Assembly: GCA_038321575.1 (NCBI GenBank) | Contig: JBBQFD010000003.1 | Coordinates: forward strand, 1 to 44,288 | DNA from: JBBQFD01 sp038321575 | GTDB taxonomy: Bacteria; Bacillota_I; Bacilli_A; RF39; UBA660 | Direction of reading: 5' to 3' | DNA length: 44,288 bases | Shown: positions 6,538 through 14,683 of the stretch, in pieces | Numbering within the stretch: the first letter of the stretch is position 1 | Layout of the letters: each line of letters begins with the position of its first letter | The notes under the pieces: model-generated | The model's input: only the letters and a program-made list of their open reading frames with translations | Database searches by the model: none | What the model was told of the DNA's origin: nothing | Position numbers and translations under genes: made by a program

Positions 6538-9409
6538 AATTATTAACAATAATCGTTCGGTCGATAGTTCCAACATAACTACCACGAGTTACCGTGTAAG
6601 TTTCCGTATAGGTACCAGGATTAGCAGTATTAATGGTATCAGTTGTTGGAGCAGCACCTTTTTTAAATGATCGAGTAATTACTACTGATGATGAATCGGT
6701 TATATCAACAGTATTTTCCATAACGGTTATATTTTGTTCTTCATAGGCAGCATTTTTATTTAAGATAATAGGTGCAACACCACCATTTAACGTAAGGGTT
6801 ATATTATTAACGACCAAACTAACACTAGCAGTTACTTCAGTACCAGAACTTTCACTAGCGGTAAAGACATTAAATGTTGATTTTACTACGTAAGTAACAC
6901 TACTTGAATCAGTTACAATATTATCATAACTAGTTGTTTTAGTAAAACCAAGAAGGGTTAATGAATTATCGTTATTTTTAATATATATATTATACCCTAG
7001 ATCACCAATATTATTACTATTATAAGCTATTCTAGCGTTATAAGCATTAGTACGATAACCTTCGTTTGTATATAAAGAATTAAAATAAGTATTTAAACTA
7101 GTTGGATCATACGCTTTTGGTAGTGCAATAGCATTCCAAGTAAGTTTAACATTATTACCAGTTACACTACTAGCTAAACCAGTAACGCTACTTAAGTTAT
7201 TAAAGCGATCAGAAACTTCTGTTGGTTCAGTTCCTTTTTTGAATAATTCAGTTATTAATAAATCACTTGGTGTGTTAGCACTTGGTAACATTGCGGGGTA
7301 AGTTTCTTTTTCAATTTGAACACTTACTACACCGGCTGGTTTAACAAATGCTGAGCCACTTTTAAATACTCCTTGGGCAATTTTTTTGAATAATTTAACG
7401 TGAGCTCCTGAGGTGGTAAGTGTTACATATTCAGAACTTATTTTTTCATACCCATACCAAAGTGATATTGAATAATCAGTTGAAGACCCATCAACCCATA
7501 GATCATTAATAGCACTTGCCGGCATTTTATAGGCTTTCATAATTTCATTTGAAAAGTTAGTTGTCCCTGTTTTAATACCAAATTTTCCACCATTCATGGT
7601 TGATGAACCCATTACATATTCAGCTGTTGTTTGTGATATATCATTAATCATATAAGCTGTTTCAGGGCTCATTACTGATGTTTTTTTAGTTTTATTATCG
7701 AAAACATCACCAGTTTCACGATAAACAATTTTTGTGAAACTATATGGTTTAACATAATATCCACCATTAGCAAACGCTGCATAAGCAGCAGACATAGTTA
7801 ATGGTGATTCACCATTATATCCACCAATGGCATGAGCTTCATGAATAACCCCGCCACTAATTTCAGGACTTAAACCTAAACTAGTTACAAAAGTTTTAAT
7901 TTGATTATTATTATTAGCTTTAAAAGCTTTTAAAGCGGGTATATTACGTGATCTAGATAATGCAAAGCGTAATGTTAAGAAACCCATAAACCTATCATCC
8001 CAGTTCTTAATATTGCCCCCACCGGTATAACCATAAGGTTCATCAATAAATGGTTCATAAGTAGATGCATTTTTAAATTCAATTAAAGGGCCGTAATCAT
8101 AAATTGGTTTAGCAGTTGAACCGATTTGTCGTTTTATCATCGTTGCCGTATTAAATCCTCTTTGAACACGATTACGACCAGCACCGATTGCTATGATAGC
8201 TCCAGTTTTAACATCAAGGATGGAAACACCAGCTGTAATTAATGGGTTTTCCCATTTATATGTTTTTCCTGTCATAATGTCATTAACATATTCTTGTTTA
8301 GCGCGATCCATTGTCGTATAAATTTGCATTGATACTAAATAAGGATCTTTTCCAGTTGTTTCAATTACATCTTCAATTACAGTATCAATGAAATCTTGAT
8401 AACTATTATTTGCAACGCTAGCTTTAGCTAATAAATCAGCAATTGCAATTGCATTAGCGGCTTTTCTTTCTGCTGTTGTTATATAGCCATGTAATTCCAT
8501 TAAGTATAAAACTTGACTACGTCGTTTAGTGGTTTCTTCTGGATATTTATATGGATCATAAGCGTTAGGCGCTTGGAATAAACCAGCAATCATAGCTGCT
8601 TCAGATAGATTAATATCTTTAGCACTCTTACCGAAATAAGTTTGACATGCTTGTTCAACCCCATATGCACCACTACCTAAATATGGTTGGTTAACATAGA
8701 ATTCAAGAATTTCTTTTTTCGTATATTTTCTTTCAATTTGGAACACTGATATATAAATATCAGTAAACTTACGTTTTATTCCTTCAAACCCACTAGCAAC
8801 AGATGAAGTATAACTGTTTTTTGATACTTGCATCGTTATAGTTGAAGCACCACCAGCATCTTTACCCAATAATTGTCCGAAGGTTGCTTTCACAAAACGA
8901 GGTAAATCAAACCCATTATGTTGAAAGAAACGTGAATCTTCAGTTGCTATAATTGAGTTAATTAATACTTCAGGCATTTGATCATAAGTTATTTTCTCTC
9001 TTTTTTCTAAACCTAATTTAGCATAGATATTGCCATCTTTATCATATAAGATTGATGACTCATTACGATTTAAATTAGCAGGATCGAATTTAGGAGATGT
9101 TCCCACTATATAAGCAATAAAAGCTCCAATTGCAATCAAGCCCATAATAATTAACATAAAAATAGCGGTTACAACTCTTTTTATAATTCTTTTTCTGCGG
9201 CTCTTAGTCATCTTATGCGTCATAAAATAATTAACCACTAAAGCAAGTACATCTAAAATACCTGTAAATAAGATTGCTCTTACAATTCCCACTTGAAAAT
9301 ATAAGATAACAAAAACTAATAAACTACCTAAAATAAGACCAGTTTTAAACTTATCTTTTAATACTATCTTTTTTATTTGTTTAATATAATGATTAATTTT
9401 TTTCTTCAT
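6536..9409 (-). CDS. ponA: Class A penicillin-binding protein (transglycosylase/transpeptidase)
   Basis: A 957-residue bifunctional peptidoglycan synthase. The GT51 domain (about 110-300) has the catalytic motif ATEDSRFFQHNG (Glu157) and GASTITMQ. The transpeptidase domain (about 385-700) has SxxK as STAK (Ser431), SxN as SRN (487-489) and KTGT (613-616), so both activities look intact. The C-terminus (about 745-957) carries a fibronectin-III-like module and a DUF5011/Ig-like module ending in RTIIVNN, with no sorting signal. Unusually, the N-terminus has three hydrophobic segments (about 22-40, 44-62, 78-102) instead of one. The ATG lies behind AAGGAG and overlaps recU by 17 nt, reproducing the recU-ponA pair of Bacillus. 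Confidence 0.96.
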   Translation of the reverse strand: MKKKINHYIKQIKKIVLKDKFKTGLILGSLLVFVILYFQVGIVRAILFTGILDVLALVVNYFMTHKMTKSRRKRIIKRVVTAIFMLIIMGLIAIGAFIAYIVGTSPKFDPANLNRNESSILYDKDGNIYAKLGLEKREKITYDQMPEVLINSIIATEDSRFFQHNGFDLPRFVKATFGQLLGKDAGGASTITMQVSKNSYTSSVASGFEGIKRKFTDIYISVFQIERKYTKKEILEFYVNQPYLGSGAYGVEQACQTYFGKSAKDINLSEAAMIAGLFQAPNAYDPYKYPEETTKRRSQVLYLMELHGYITTAERKAANAIAIADLLAKASVANNSYQDFIDTVIEDVIETTGKDPYLVSMQIYTTMDRAKQEYVNDIMTGKTYKWENPLITAGVSILDVKTGAIIAIGAGRNRVQRGFNTATMIKRQIGSTAKPIYDYGPLIEFKNASTYEPFIDEPYGYTGGGNIKNWDDRFMGFLTLRFALSRSRNIPALKAFKANNNNQIKTFVTSLGLSPEISGGVIHEAHAIGGYNGESPLTMSAAYAAFANGGYYVKPYSFTKIVYRETGDVFDNKTKKTSVMSPETAYMINDISQTTAEYVMGSSTMNGGKFGIKTGTTNFSNEIMKAYKMPASAINDLWVDGSSTDYSISLWYGYEKISSEYVTLTTSGAHVKLFKKIAQGVFKSGSAFVKPAGVVSVQIEKETYPAMLPSANTPSDLLITELFKKGTEPTEVSDRFNNLSSVTGLASSVTGNNVKLTWNAIALPKAYDPTSLNTYFNSLYTNEGYRTNAYNARIAYNSNNIGDLGYNIYIKNNDNSLTLLGFTKTTSYDNIVTDSSSVTYVVKSTFNVFTASESSGTEVTASVSLVVNNITLTLNGGVAPIILNKNAAYEEQNITVMENTVDITDSSSVVITRSFKKGAAPTTDTINTANPGTYTETYTVTRGSYVGTIDRTIIVNN

Positions 9410-9977
9410 AATTTTCTCCTTTTATATAATGCTTATCGATTATTTTAAGATAATCTAAGCGAGGATTTAAACCATCCTTGATTAAATGGCCATAATCTTT
9501 AAAGTATTCTAATAAAATTGATTTACTATCGCTTTTAACTAGTTCCATTAACTTACTACCATCTAGATAATATGTCAAATTAAGGGTTGTAAAACGAACG
9601 ATAATAAAACTAATCCCCCCATGCATAATAATATTTTCAATATGTTTTAATTGATGAGCATGAATATTTGATAGTGGAAAACAAGTTTTATTTTTTGTTT
9701 CTTTAGCTTCAAAATCAATATAATAACCTTTATATATTCCATTATAATCAGTTGTTGAAGGGGTTTTAAAATAAGCTTCTTTTATACAAGCATCTTTATT
9801 ATTATCATATGTAACCTTAACAATAGTAATTGGTGTTGGCTTTTTATGGATGATGGCAAGATTATTAAACAAATAATATTCATTGCTAACATTGATGTCA
9901 TTTTCTAAAGTCATACCACGTTTACCATAACTTAAGGTTGGCTTAAATTCTTTTTTTATACCGGTTGGATATTTCAT
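9393..9977 (-). CDS. recU: Holliday junction resolvase RecU
   Basis: A 194-residue RecU nuclease. It opens MKYPTGIKK and has GKRGMTLENDIN near the N-terminus, then the PD-(D/E)xK-type catalytic region GYYIDFEAKETKNKT (about 86-100), and HAHQLKHIENI, all typical of RecU. It cleaves four-way junctions made in recombinational repair and chromosome segregation in Firmicutes, in place of RuvC. Its start has an AGGTGAT ribosome binding site. Translational overlap with the downstream PBP gene couples chromosome resolution with wall synthesis, as in Bacillus and Staphylococcus. Confidence 0.94.
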   Translation of the reverse strand: MKYPTGIKKEFKPTLSYGKRGMTLENDINVSNEYYLFNNLAIIHKKPTPITIVKVTYDNNKDACIKEAYFKTPSTTDYNGIYKGYYIDFEAKETKNKTCFPLSNIHAHQLKHIENIIMHGGISFIIVRFTTLNLTYYLDGSKLMELVKSDSKSILLEYFKDYGHLIKDGLNPRLDYLKIIDKHYIKGENYEEKN

Positions 9978-9992
9978 ACTATCACCTATATT

Positions 9993-10021
9993 ATTATACT
10001 ATAAAAAAGGATCTTTTTCTA
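9993..10021 (-). promoter_or_regulatory. Promoter of recU-ponA
   Basis: On the minus strand TATAAT lies at 9998-9993, with a weak TAGAAA -35 at 10021-10016 (17-nt spacer). It overlaps a pair of 12-bp direct repeats. Confidence 0.5.
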
Positions 10022-10030
10022 TAAAAAAGG
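9999..10030 (+). repeat. Pair of 12-bp direct repeats in the recU/ysxC divergent promoter region
   Basis: CTATAAAAAAGG occurs at 9999-10010 and again at 10019-10030, a 20-bp period, about two helical turns. The copies lie over the recU promoter and just upstream of the ysxC -35, a position suited to a shared regulator. Confidence 0.45.
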
Positions 10031-10043
10031 TATAATAACTTTT

Positions 10044-10072
10044 TTGACAATTTTTCAATAAAATGCTATAAT
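10044..10072 (+). promoter_or_regulatory. Consensus promoter of ysxC
   Basis: TTGACA (10044-10049), 17-nt spacer ending in TGC, TATAAT (10067-10072). Both hexamers are perfect, the strongest promoter in the window by sequence. Confidence 0.85.
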
Positions 10073-10077
10073 AAGTT

Positions 10078-10101
10078 CGCTTTTGAAAAATTCTAAAAGC
10101 G
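10078..10101 (+). other. Hairpin at the start of the ysxC leader
   Basis: CGCTTTT (10078-10084) and AAAAGCG (10095-10101) pair around a 10-nt loop. The predicted transcription start is about 10079, so the mRNA would begin with this stem. There is no T run, so it is not a terminator; mRNA stabilisation is one possibility. Confidence 0.4.
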
Positions 10102-10118
10102 TAGTAAGGTGATTTAAA

Positions 10119-10700
10119 TTGAAAATTAATACTGTTGAAATAACAATGAGTGCCGTTAGGCGTAGTCAATACCCAACGGATAACAAACCAGAATTCTTGC
10201 TTGTTGGCCGCTCAAATGTTGGGAAAAGTAGTTTTATAAATACGATTATTAATCGTAAAAATTATGCTCGAACATCATCTAATCCAGGCAAAACACAAAC
10301 AATTAACTTCTACCTAGTTAATAACAATTTTTACTTAGTAGATGCACCTGGATATGGTTTTGCGAATGTCAGTAAAAGTATGCAAAAGAAATTTGGTTTA
10401 ATGATGGAAGATTATTTAACTAATCGTCCCAATTTAAAACAAGTATTTATGCTAATTGATTTCAGACATAAACCAAGCACCGATGATATAATGATGTATG
10501 AATTTTTAAAACACTATAATATCCCAGTAACAATTGTTGCTACTAAATCAGATAAAGTACCAGAAACTCAAGCTCAAAAGCAACGTACGATGATCTTAGA
10601 GGATATGGAATTAGTAATGGGAAATGACTTTATTGTCTTCTCAAATGTTACTAAACTTGGTCGTGAAGAAATTCAACAAAAAATTGAAAGAATAATTTAG
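10119..10700 (+). CDS. ysxC: Ribosome biogenesis GTPase YsxC/EngB
   Basis: A 193-residue TRAFAC GTPase that binds the large ribosomal subunit during assembly. G1 is GRSNVGKSS (about 30-38), the G2 region is SNPGKTQTINFY, G3 is DAPGYG and G4 is TKSD. The start codon is TTG at 10119, placed by the AAGGTGAT ribosome binding site at 10106-10113; there is no closer ATG that fits. It is monocistronic, with a perfect promoter upstream and a hairpin terminator downstream. Confidence 0.96.
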   Translation: MKINTVEITMSAVRRSQYPTDNKPEFLLVGRSNVGKSSFINTIINRKNYARTSSNPGKTQTINFYLVNNNFYLVDAPGYGFANVSKSMQKKFGLMMEDYLTNRPNLKQVFMLIDFRHKPSTDDIMMYEFLKHYNIPVTIVATKSDKVPETQAQKQRTMILEDMELVMGNDFIVFSNVTKLGREEIQQKIERII

Positions 10701-10720
10701 ATGCTTAGGCATCTTTTTTT
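10699..10720 (+). terminator. Intrinsic terminator after ysxC
   Basis: AGATGC (10699-10704), loop TTAG, GCATCT (10709-10714) and a T run to 10720. Confidence 0.85.
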
Positions 10721-10721
10721 G

Positions 10722-10749
10722 TTGAAAATAAACAAAGATATGCTATAAT
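10722..10749 (+). promoter_or_regulatory. Promoter of the amidoligase gene
   Basis: TTGAAA (10722-10727), 16-nt spacer, TGC TATAAT (10744-10749). The AGGTGAT ribosome binding site follows after 8 nt. Confidence 0.7.
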
Positions 10750-10768
10750 ACAAAAACAGGTGATTCAT

Positions 10769-11686
10769 ATGAAAGAACAACTAAGTATTTCAGATAAACA
10801 AAAATTTGGAACTGAGATTGAATATGTCGATGTATATAAGTATGTTGTTGACAAAGAAATATCAAGACAAATTGCAACTAACAATCTATCAGTTAGAATT
10901 ATTAAAGGGTCAGATAGTTATAAGGAGTGGTCTAGAACACCAGACCCTTCCGTTATTAGTTTTAAAGGCGATCATTATAGTGGTGAGGTTGTATCCCCAA
11001 TTCTTCAAAATAAAGTTCAAGACTTAAAAGAATTAAAAACCATCTGCCATGTTTTGAAAAGACTTGGTGCTAATGTTAATGGTACCTGTGGTGCCCATAT
11101 TCATTTTGATGCCGCGTTTTTAGAAGATAACACTATTTATATTCAAAATCTTATCTTATTATATATGTGTTATGAAGATATCTTATATCGTTTTGCAGCT
11201 GGTGAACAATTAACTATGCGTCCAGGATTTCATAAGTATGCAGCTACTTTAAATAGTAGTATTGATTTGAAGACTTTAGAACGATATCTTTATGAAGAAC
11301 AACCATTTGATGAATTCTGTGATAACTTCATTAAAAATCGTCCCCTAAAATGTGATGGTCTATGTGACGGCTTATATTTAAGACGCCTTGATCACTCATT
11401 AGGTAATAACATTAACACTATTGAATTTAGAATTCCTAACGGGACATTAAATTATGATGTCTGGTTTAATAATATTAATACTTTCGGGTTAATGATGGAA
11501 TTTGCTAAAAAAATGGGTTTTGGACACCGTGATGATTTATATTGCAAAATCGTTAAACAAAAGAACGAACCATTTAATTATGAAAAAGAAGATTTAATCC
11601 GTGCTAAAGAATTTATTCAACTAATTTCTAAAAATAAGAGTGATGAAACACGCTTTATTAAACAATACCAAAAAGTAATAGAATAG
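10769..11686 (+). CDS. Amidoligase family enzyme (PF12224-like)
   Basis: A 305-residue protein of the amidoligase family, ATP-dependent carboxylate-amine ligases with a glutamine-synthetase-like fold. Visible family blocks are KFGTEIEY near the N-terminus, SGEVVSPIL, the CGAHIHFD motif and the late NTIEFRIPNGTL. The glutamates of the first, second and last blocks and the histidines of CGAHIHFD are expected to bind Mg-ATP. The start is ATG 10769, behind AGGTGAT at 10759-10765; an in-frame GTG inside that ribosome binding site is rejected. Such enzymes often sit beside gamma-glutamyl cyclotransferase or peptidase-like genes and modify peptides or wall precursors, but here the gene stands alone between ysxC and der, so the substrate cannot be guessed from context. 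Confidence 0.85.
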   Translation: MKEQLSISDKQKFGTEIEYVDVYKYVVDKEISRQIATNNLSVRIIKGSDSYKEWSRTPDPSVISFKGDHYSGEVVSPILQNKVQDLKELKTICHVLKRLGANVNGTCGAHIHFDAAFLEDNTIYIQNLILLYMCYEDILYRFAAGEQLTMRPGFHKYAATLNSSIDLKTLERYLYEEQPFDEFCDNFIKNRPLKCDGLCDGLYLRRLDHSLGNNINTIEFRIPNGTLNYDVWFNNINTFGLMMEFAKKMGFGHRDDLYCKIVKQKNEPFNYEKEDLIRAKEFIQLISKNKSDETRFIKQYQKVIE

Positions 11687-11698
11687 TTAGTATAAATA

Positions 11699-11707
11699 TG
11701 CTATAAT
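11699..11707 (+). promoter_or_regulatory. Extended -10 promoter of der
   Basis: TGC TATAAT at 11699-11707, 25 nt before the der ATG and only 13 nt after the preceding stop. There is no clear -35. Confidence 0.55.
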
Positions 11708-11731
11708 AAATAAGAATTAAGGGGTGAAAAC

Positions 11732-13060
11732 ATGAAAAAACCAGTAGTAGCACTAGTCGGCCGTCCTAATGTTGGTAAATCAACTATATTTAATAAATTA
11801 GTTGGTAAATCAATTTCCATAATTGAAGATACTCCAGGCGTTACTAGAGATCGTATTTATGGTACGGCTAAGTTTGAAGATTATTGTTTTCACTTAATCG
11901 ATACTGGCGGAATTGACGTTGGTAAAGAACTATTTGCAAATGAAATTAAAATTCAAGCCGAAATCGCAATCGATGAAGCTGATCTTGTTTTATTTGTTGT
12001 TGATGGTAAAGAAGGTATTACTTTAAATGATAAAGTAGTTCGTGATATGCTACAAAAAGCTAATAAAAAAGTAATTGTTGTTATAAACAAAGTTGATAGT
12101 AAAGAATCTCGTGATCATCTATATGACTTCTATGAACTTGGTTTTGATGATTATGTTAATGTCTCTGGTGAACAAAATATTGGGATTCAAGAATTGTTCG
12201 AGTTAATCACTAAAGACTTTGATCAAATGCCTGATTTAGAAGAATATGATGAATCAATGATTAAATTCTCAGTTATTGGTCGCCCTAATGTTGGAAAGAG
12301 TAGCTTAGTAAACGCGATTGTTAATGAAGAACGTGTTATTGTAAGCGATGTTCCAGGAACAACTCGCGATGCGATTGATACAGTATTTACCTATAATAAA
12401 GAAGAATATGTTGTAATTGATACAGCCGGTATTCGTAAAAAAGGTAAGATCTATGAAAAAATCGAAAAATATAGTTTAATTAGAGCCTTGCGTGCCATTG
12501 ATCGTAGTGATGTATGTTTAATTGTTTTAAATGCCGAAGAAGGCATTATCGAAAATGATAAACATATTGCTGGCTATGCAATTGAAGCAGGTAAAGCAGT
12601 AATTATTGTAGTAAACAAATGGGATGTTATTGAAGACAAAGATGAAGAAATGAAAAAGTTCACTAAAGAAATTCGTAATCATTTCCAATTTATGCCTTAT
12701 GCTCAAATTGTTTATCTATCAGCTCTTACCAAAAAACGTATCCATACCTTAATGCCAGAAATCTTAAAAGCTAATAATAACGCTAAAAAAGAGATTAAAA
12801 CTAGCTTATTAAATGATGTGGTTATGGATGCTTATTCATTAAACTTACCACCGACTTTTAAAGGTAGACGTTTAAAAATCTACTTTACTAGTCAAGCATC
12901 AGTTGGACCACCAACTTTCAATATTCAAGTTAATAATAAGATATTGGTTCATTTCTCATATCATCGTTATTTAGAAAATAAGATTCGTGAATCCTTTGAT
13001 TTCGAGGGAACACCGATTGTCTTACAATTTAAAAATAAAGGTGAAGACACCAAAATCTAA
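11732..13060 (+). CDS. der: Ribosome assembly GTPase Der (EngA)
   Basis: A 442-residue protein with two tandem GTPase domains and a C-terminal KH-like domain, the architecture unique to Der. Domain 1 has GRPNVGKST near residue 10, DTPGVTRDR, DTGG and NKVD. Domain 2 has GRPNVGKSS (about 185), DVPGTTRDAID, DTAG and NKWD. The C-terminal region (about 350-442) includes PPTFNIQVNN and the expected KIRESFDFEGTPI. Der acts in maturation of the 50S subunit and is essential. Start ATG is behind AAGGGGTG. A terminator follows, then the HU gene. Confidence 0.97.
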   Translation: MKKPVVALVGRPNVGKSTIFNKLVGKSISIIEDTPGVTRDRIYGTAKFEDYCFHLIDTGGIDVGKELFANEIKIQAEIAIDEADLVLFVVDGKEGITLNDKVVRDMLQKANKKVIVVINKVDSKESRDHLYDFYELGFDDYVNVSGEQNIGIQELFELITKDFDQMPDLEEYDESMIKFSVIGRPNVGKSSLVNAIVNEERVIVSDVPGTTRDAIDTVFTYNKEEYVVIDTAGIRKKGKIYEKIEKYSLIRALRAIDRSDVCLIVLNAEEGIIENDKHIAGYAIEAGKAVIIVVNKWDVIEDKDEEMKKFTKEIRNHFQFMPYAQIVYLSALTKKRIHTLMPEILKANNNAKKEIKTSLLNDVVMDAYSLNLPPTFKGRRLKIYFTSQASVGPPTFNIQVNNKILVHFSYHRYLENKIRESFDFEGTPIVLQFKNKGEDTKI

Positions 13061-13072
13061 CAAATATATGCT

Positions 13073-13100
13073 AAAAACTACCATTTTCGGTAGTTTTTTT
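13073..13100 (+). terminator. Intrinsic terminator after der
   Basis: AAAAACTACC (13073-13082), loop ATTTTC, GGTAGTTTTT (13089-13098) and further T. The T run also supplies the start of a TTGACA sequence. Confidence 0.88.
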
Positions 13101-13120
13101 GACAAAAACAGAAAAAAATG

Positions 13121-13149
13121 TTGATTTTCTAATAAAAAGGTGTTATCCT
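13121..13149 (+). promoter_or_regulatory. Promoter of the HU gene
   Basis: TTGATT (13121-13126), 17-nt spacer, TATCCT (13144-13149) preceded by TGT. A TTGACA at 13099-13104 may be a second -35, but no good -10 fits it. Confidence 0.5.
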
Positions 13150-13192
13150 TTACTTGTAAGCATATATGCTTATAATATAGGAGGTAAGAGAT

Positions 13193-13465
13193 ATGTCAAA
13201 GACAGATTTAGTATCATTCATAGCAGAACAAACTGGCTTAACTAAAGCCGACTCAGCACGTGCATTGGAAGCAATGATCGGCGGAGTAGTAAAAGGACTA
13301 AAAAAAGAAAGTAAAGTAACATTAACAGGTTTTGCTACTTTCACAGCTAAGAAAAAAGCTGCGAAAGTTGGACGTAATCCAAGAACTGGAGCAAAAGTTC
13401 AAATCCCTGCTAGAGTTGCTATTTCAATCAAAGCTGGATCTAAATTAAAAGAAGCTTTAAACTAA
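13193..13465 (+). CDS. hup: HU family DNA-binding protein
   Basis: A 90-residue nucleoid protein of the HU/IHF family that binds and bends DNA as a dimer. It begins MSKTDLVSFIAEQTGLTKAD, has the GFATFTAKKKAAKVGRNPRT segment leading into the DNA-embracing arm, and ends in the conserved helix GSKLKEALN. Length is exactly that of Bacillus HU. A strong AGGAGGT ribosome binding site precedes ATG 13193. It is flanked by terminators on both sides and so is transcribed alone. Confidence 0.97.
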   Translation: MSKTDLVSFIAEQTGLTKADSARALEAMIGGVVKGLKKESKVTLTGFATFTAKKKAAKVGRNPRTGAKVQIPARVAISIKAGSKLKEALN

Positions 13466-13485
13466 AAGGCGTATGCCTTTTTTTT
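13464..13485 (+). terminator. Intrinsic terminator after hup
   Basis: AAAAGGC (13464-13470), loop GTAT, GCCTTTT (13475-13481) and a T run to 13485. Confidence 0.87.
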
Positions 13486-13497
13486 ATGCTCAAATGA

Positions 13498-13506
13498 TGT
13501 TATAAT
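13498..13506 (+). promoter_or_regulatory. Extended -10 promoter of cca
   Basis: TGT TATAAT at 13498-13506, 24 nt before the chosen ATG. The -35 region is only a T run. Confidence 0.5.
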
Positions 13507-13529
13507 TAATAATGGGATTAGGTGATTAT

Positions 13530-14627
13530 ATGCTAGAGCGTGCTCTTGAATTACTTAAATTGATTGAAGATAAAGGTTATAAAGCTTATATTGTTGGGGG
13601 TTATCCCAGAGATATCTATCTTGATCGTAAGAGTTTAGATATTGATATTTGTACTAATGCTACCCCTAAGGATTTAGGAATCATTTTTAAAGATAGTAAA
13701 ATGTCAAATGTTAGATATGGTTCAGTAAGTATCTTTTATCATAAAATACGTTTTGAGATAACTACTTTTCGTAGGGAAATCAAATATGAGAATCATCGTC
13801 AACCCGTTAAAATAAGATATATTGATAACCTGATTGATGATTTAAAACGCCGAGATTTCACAATTAATACGCTTTGTATTGATAGTGAAGGTAAAGTTTT
13901 AGATTTATTAAACGCTAAAGCTGATTTGGATAAACACCTTATTAAAATAGTAGGTAAACCTAAAAAGAAACTTAAAGAAGATGCCCTACGTATCTTAAGA
14001 GCTGTTCGTTTTGCAACCACTCTTAATTTTGAACTTGATTCAGATTTAAAAAAATATATCAAAAAATATAGTTATTTAGTAAAAGGTTTATCATACTTTC
14101 GTAAGAAAGAAGAACTCAATAAGATCTTCACTAGTCCTAATATAAAATATGGTATTAGCTTATTAACTGAATTAGGGCTTCTAGGGCCTTTAGAAATAAC
14201 TAAGTTGAATAATATCATCATTACTGACTCAATCATTGGTCTATGGGCTCAATTAGATAGTAATAACTACTTATTTACTGCTCATGAAGAAAATATGATT
14301 CATCATATTGAAGAATTACTTCAAAAGGATATTTTAGATCCTAATAACTTATATAAATATGACTTATATGAAAGTGAATTAGCTGGTGCTATCAAAGGTA
14401 TTGAGCATAAAATTATAGCTGAGGCATATAATGAATTATATATTCATAGTAAAAAAGAGATTGCGATTACTGCCAATGAAATTATAAAGTTATTAAACCA
14501 ACCGGCTGGATCATATTTAAAAGATATCTTTAATGATTTAGAGTATGCTTTAGTGAATAAAGTTATTAAAAATGATGACAAGGATATTAAAGAATATATT
14601 AATCAGAAATATAAGACTACTAAATAG
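13530..14627 (+). CDS. cca: CCA tRNA nucleotidyltransferase
   Basis: A 365-residue class II nucleotidyltransferase that adds or repairs the 3' CCA of tRNAs. The head domain has YIVGGYPRDIYL (the GG-x-x-RD motif) followed by the catalytic DIDI (about 37-40). Then come the RRDFTINTL block, the LKEDALRILRAVRFA motif and neck/body helices. The start is ATG 13530, because AGGTGAT (13519-13525) lies just before it; an in-frame ATG at 13512 precedes this ribosome binding site and is rejected. A poly(A) polymerase reading is possible from motifs alone, but this is the usual single family member in small Firmicute genomes. Confidence 0.9.
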   Translation: MLERALELLKLIEDKGYKAYIVGGYPRDIYLDRKSLDIDICTNATPKDLGIIFKDSKMSNVRYGSVSIFYHKIRFEITTFRREIKYENHRQPVKIRYIDNLIDDLKRRDFTINTLCIDSEGKVLDLLNAKADLDKHLIKIVGKPKKKLKEDALRILRAVRFATTLNFELDSDLKKYIKKYSYLVKGLSYFRKKEELNKIFTSPNIKYGISLLTELGLLGPLEITKLNNIIITDSIIGLWAQLDSNNYLFTAHEENMIHHIEELLQKDILDPNNLYKYDLYESELAGAIKGIEHKIIAEAYNELYIHSKKEIAITANEIIKLLNQPAGSYLKDIFNDLEYALVNKVIKNDDKDIKEYINQKYKTTK

Positions 14628-14635
14628 TCTTTTTC
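14613..14635 (+). terminator. Intrinsic terminator after cca
   Basis: AAGACTA (14613-14619), loop CTAAA, TAGTCTT (14625-14631), T run. The stop codon lies within the stem. Confidence 0.8.
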
Positions 14636-14658
14636 TATACAAAAATTTTTATTTAAGG

Positions 14659-14664
14659 TATAAT
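14659..14664 (+). promoter_or_regulatory. -10 box of dnaD
   Basis: TATAAT at 14659-14664, 20 nt before ATG 14684, with no TG extension and a weak -35. Confidence 0.45.
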
Positions 14665-14683
14665 AAAACCAGGAAGTGATATT

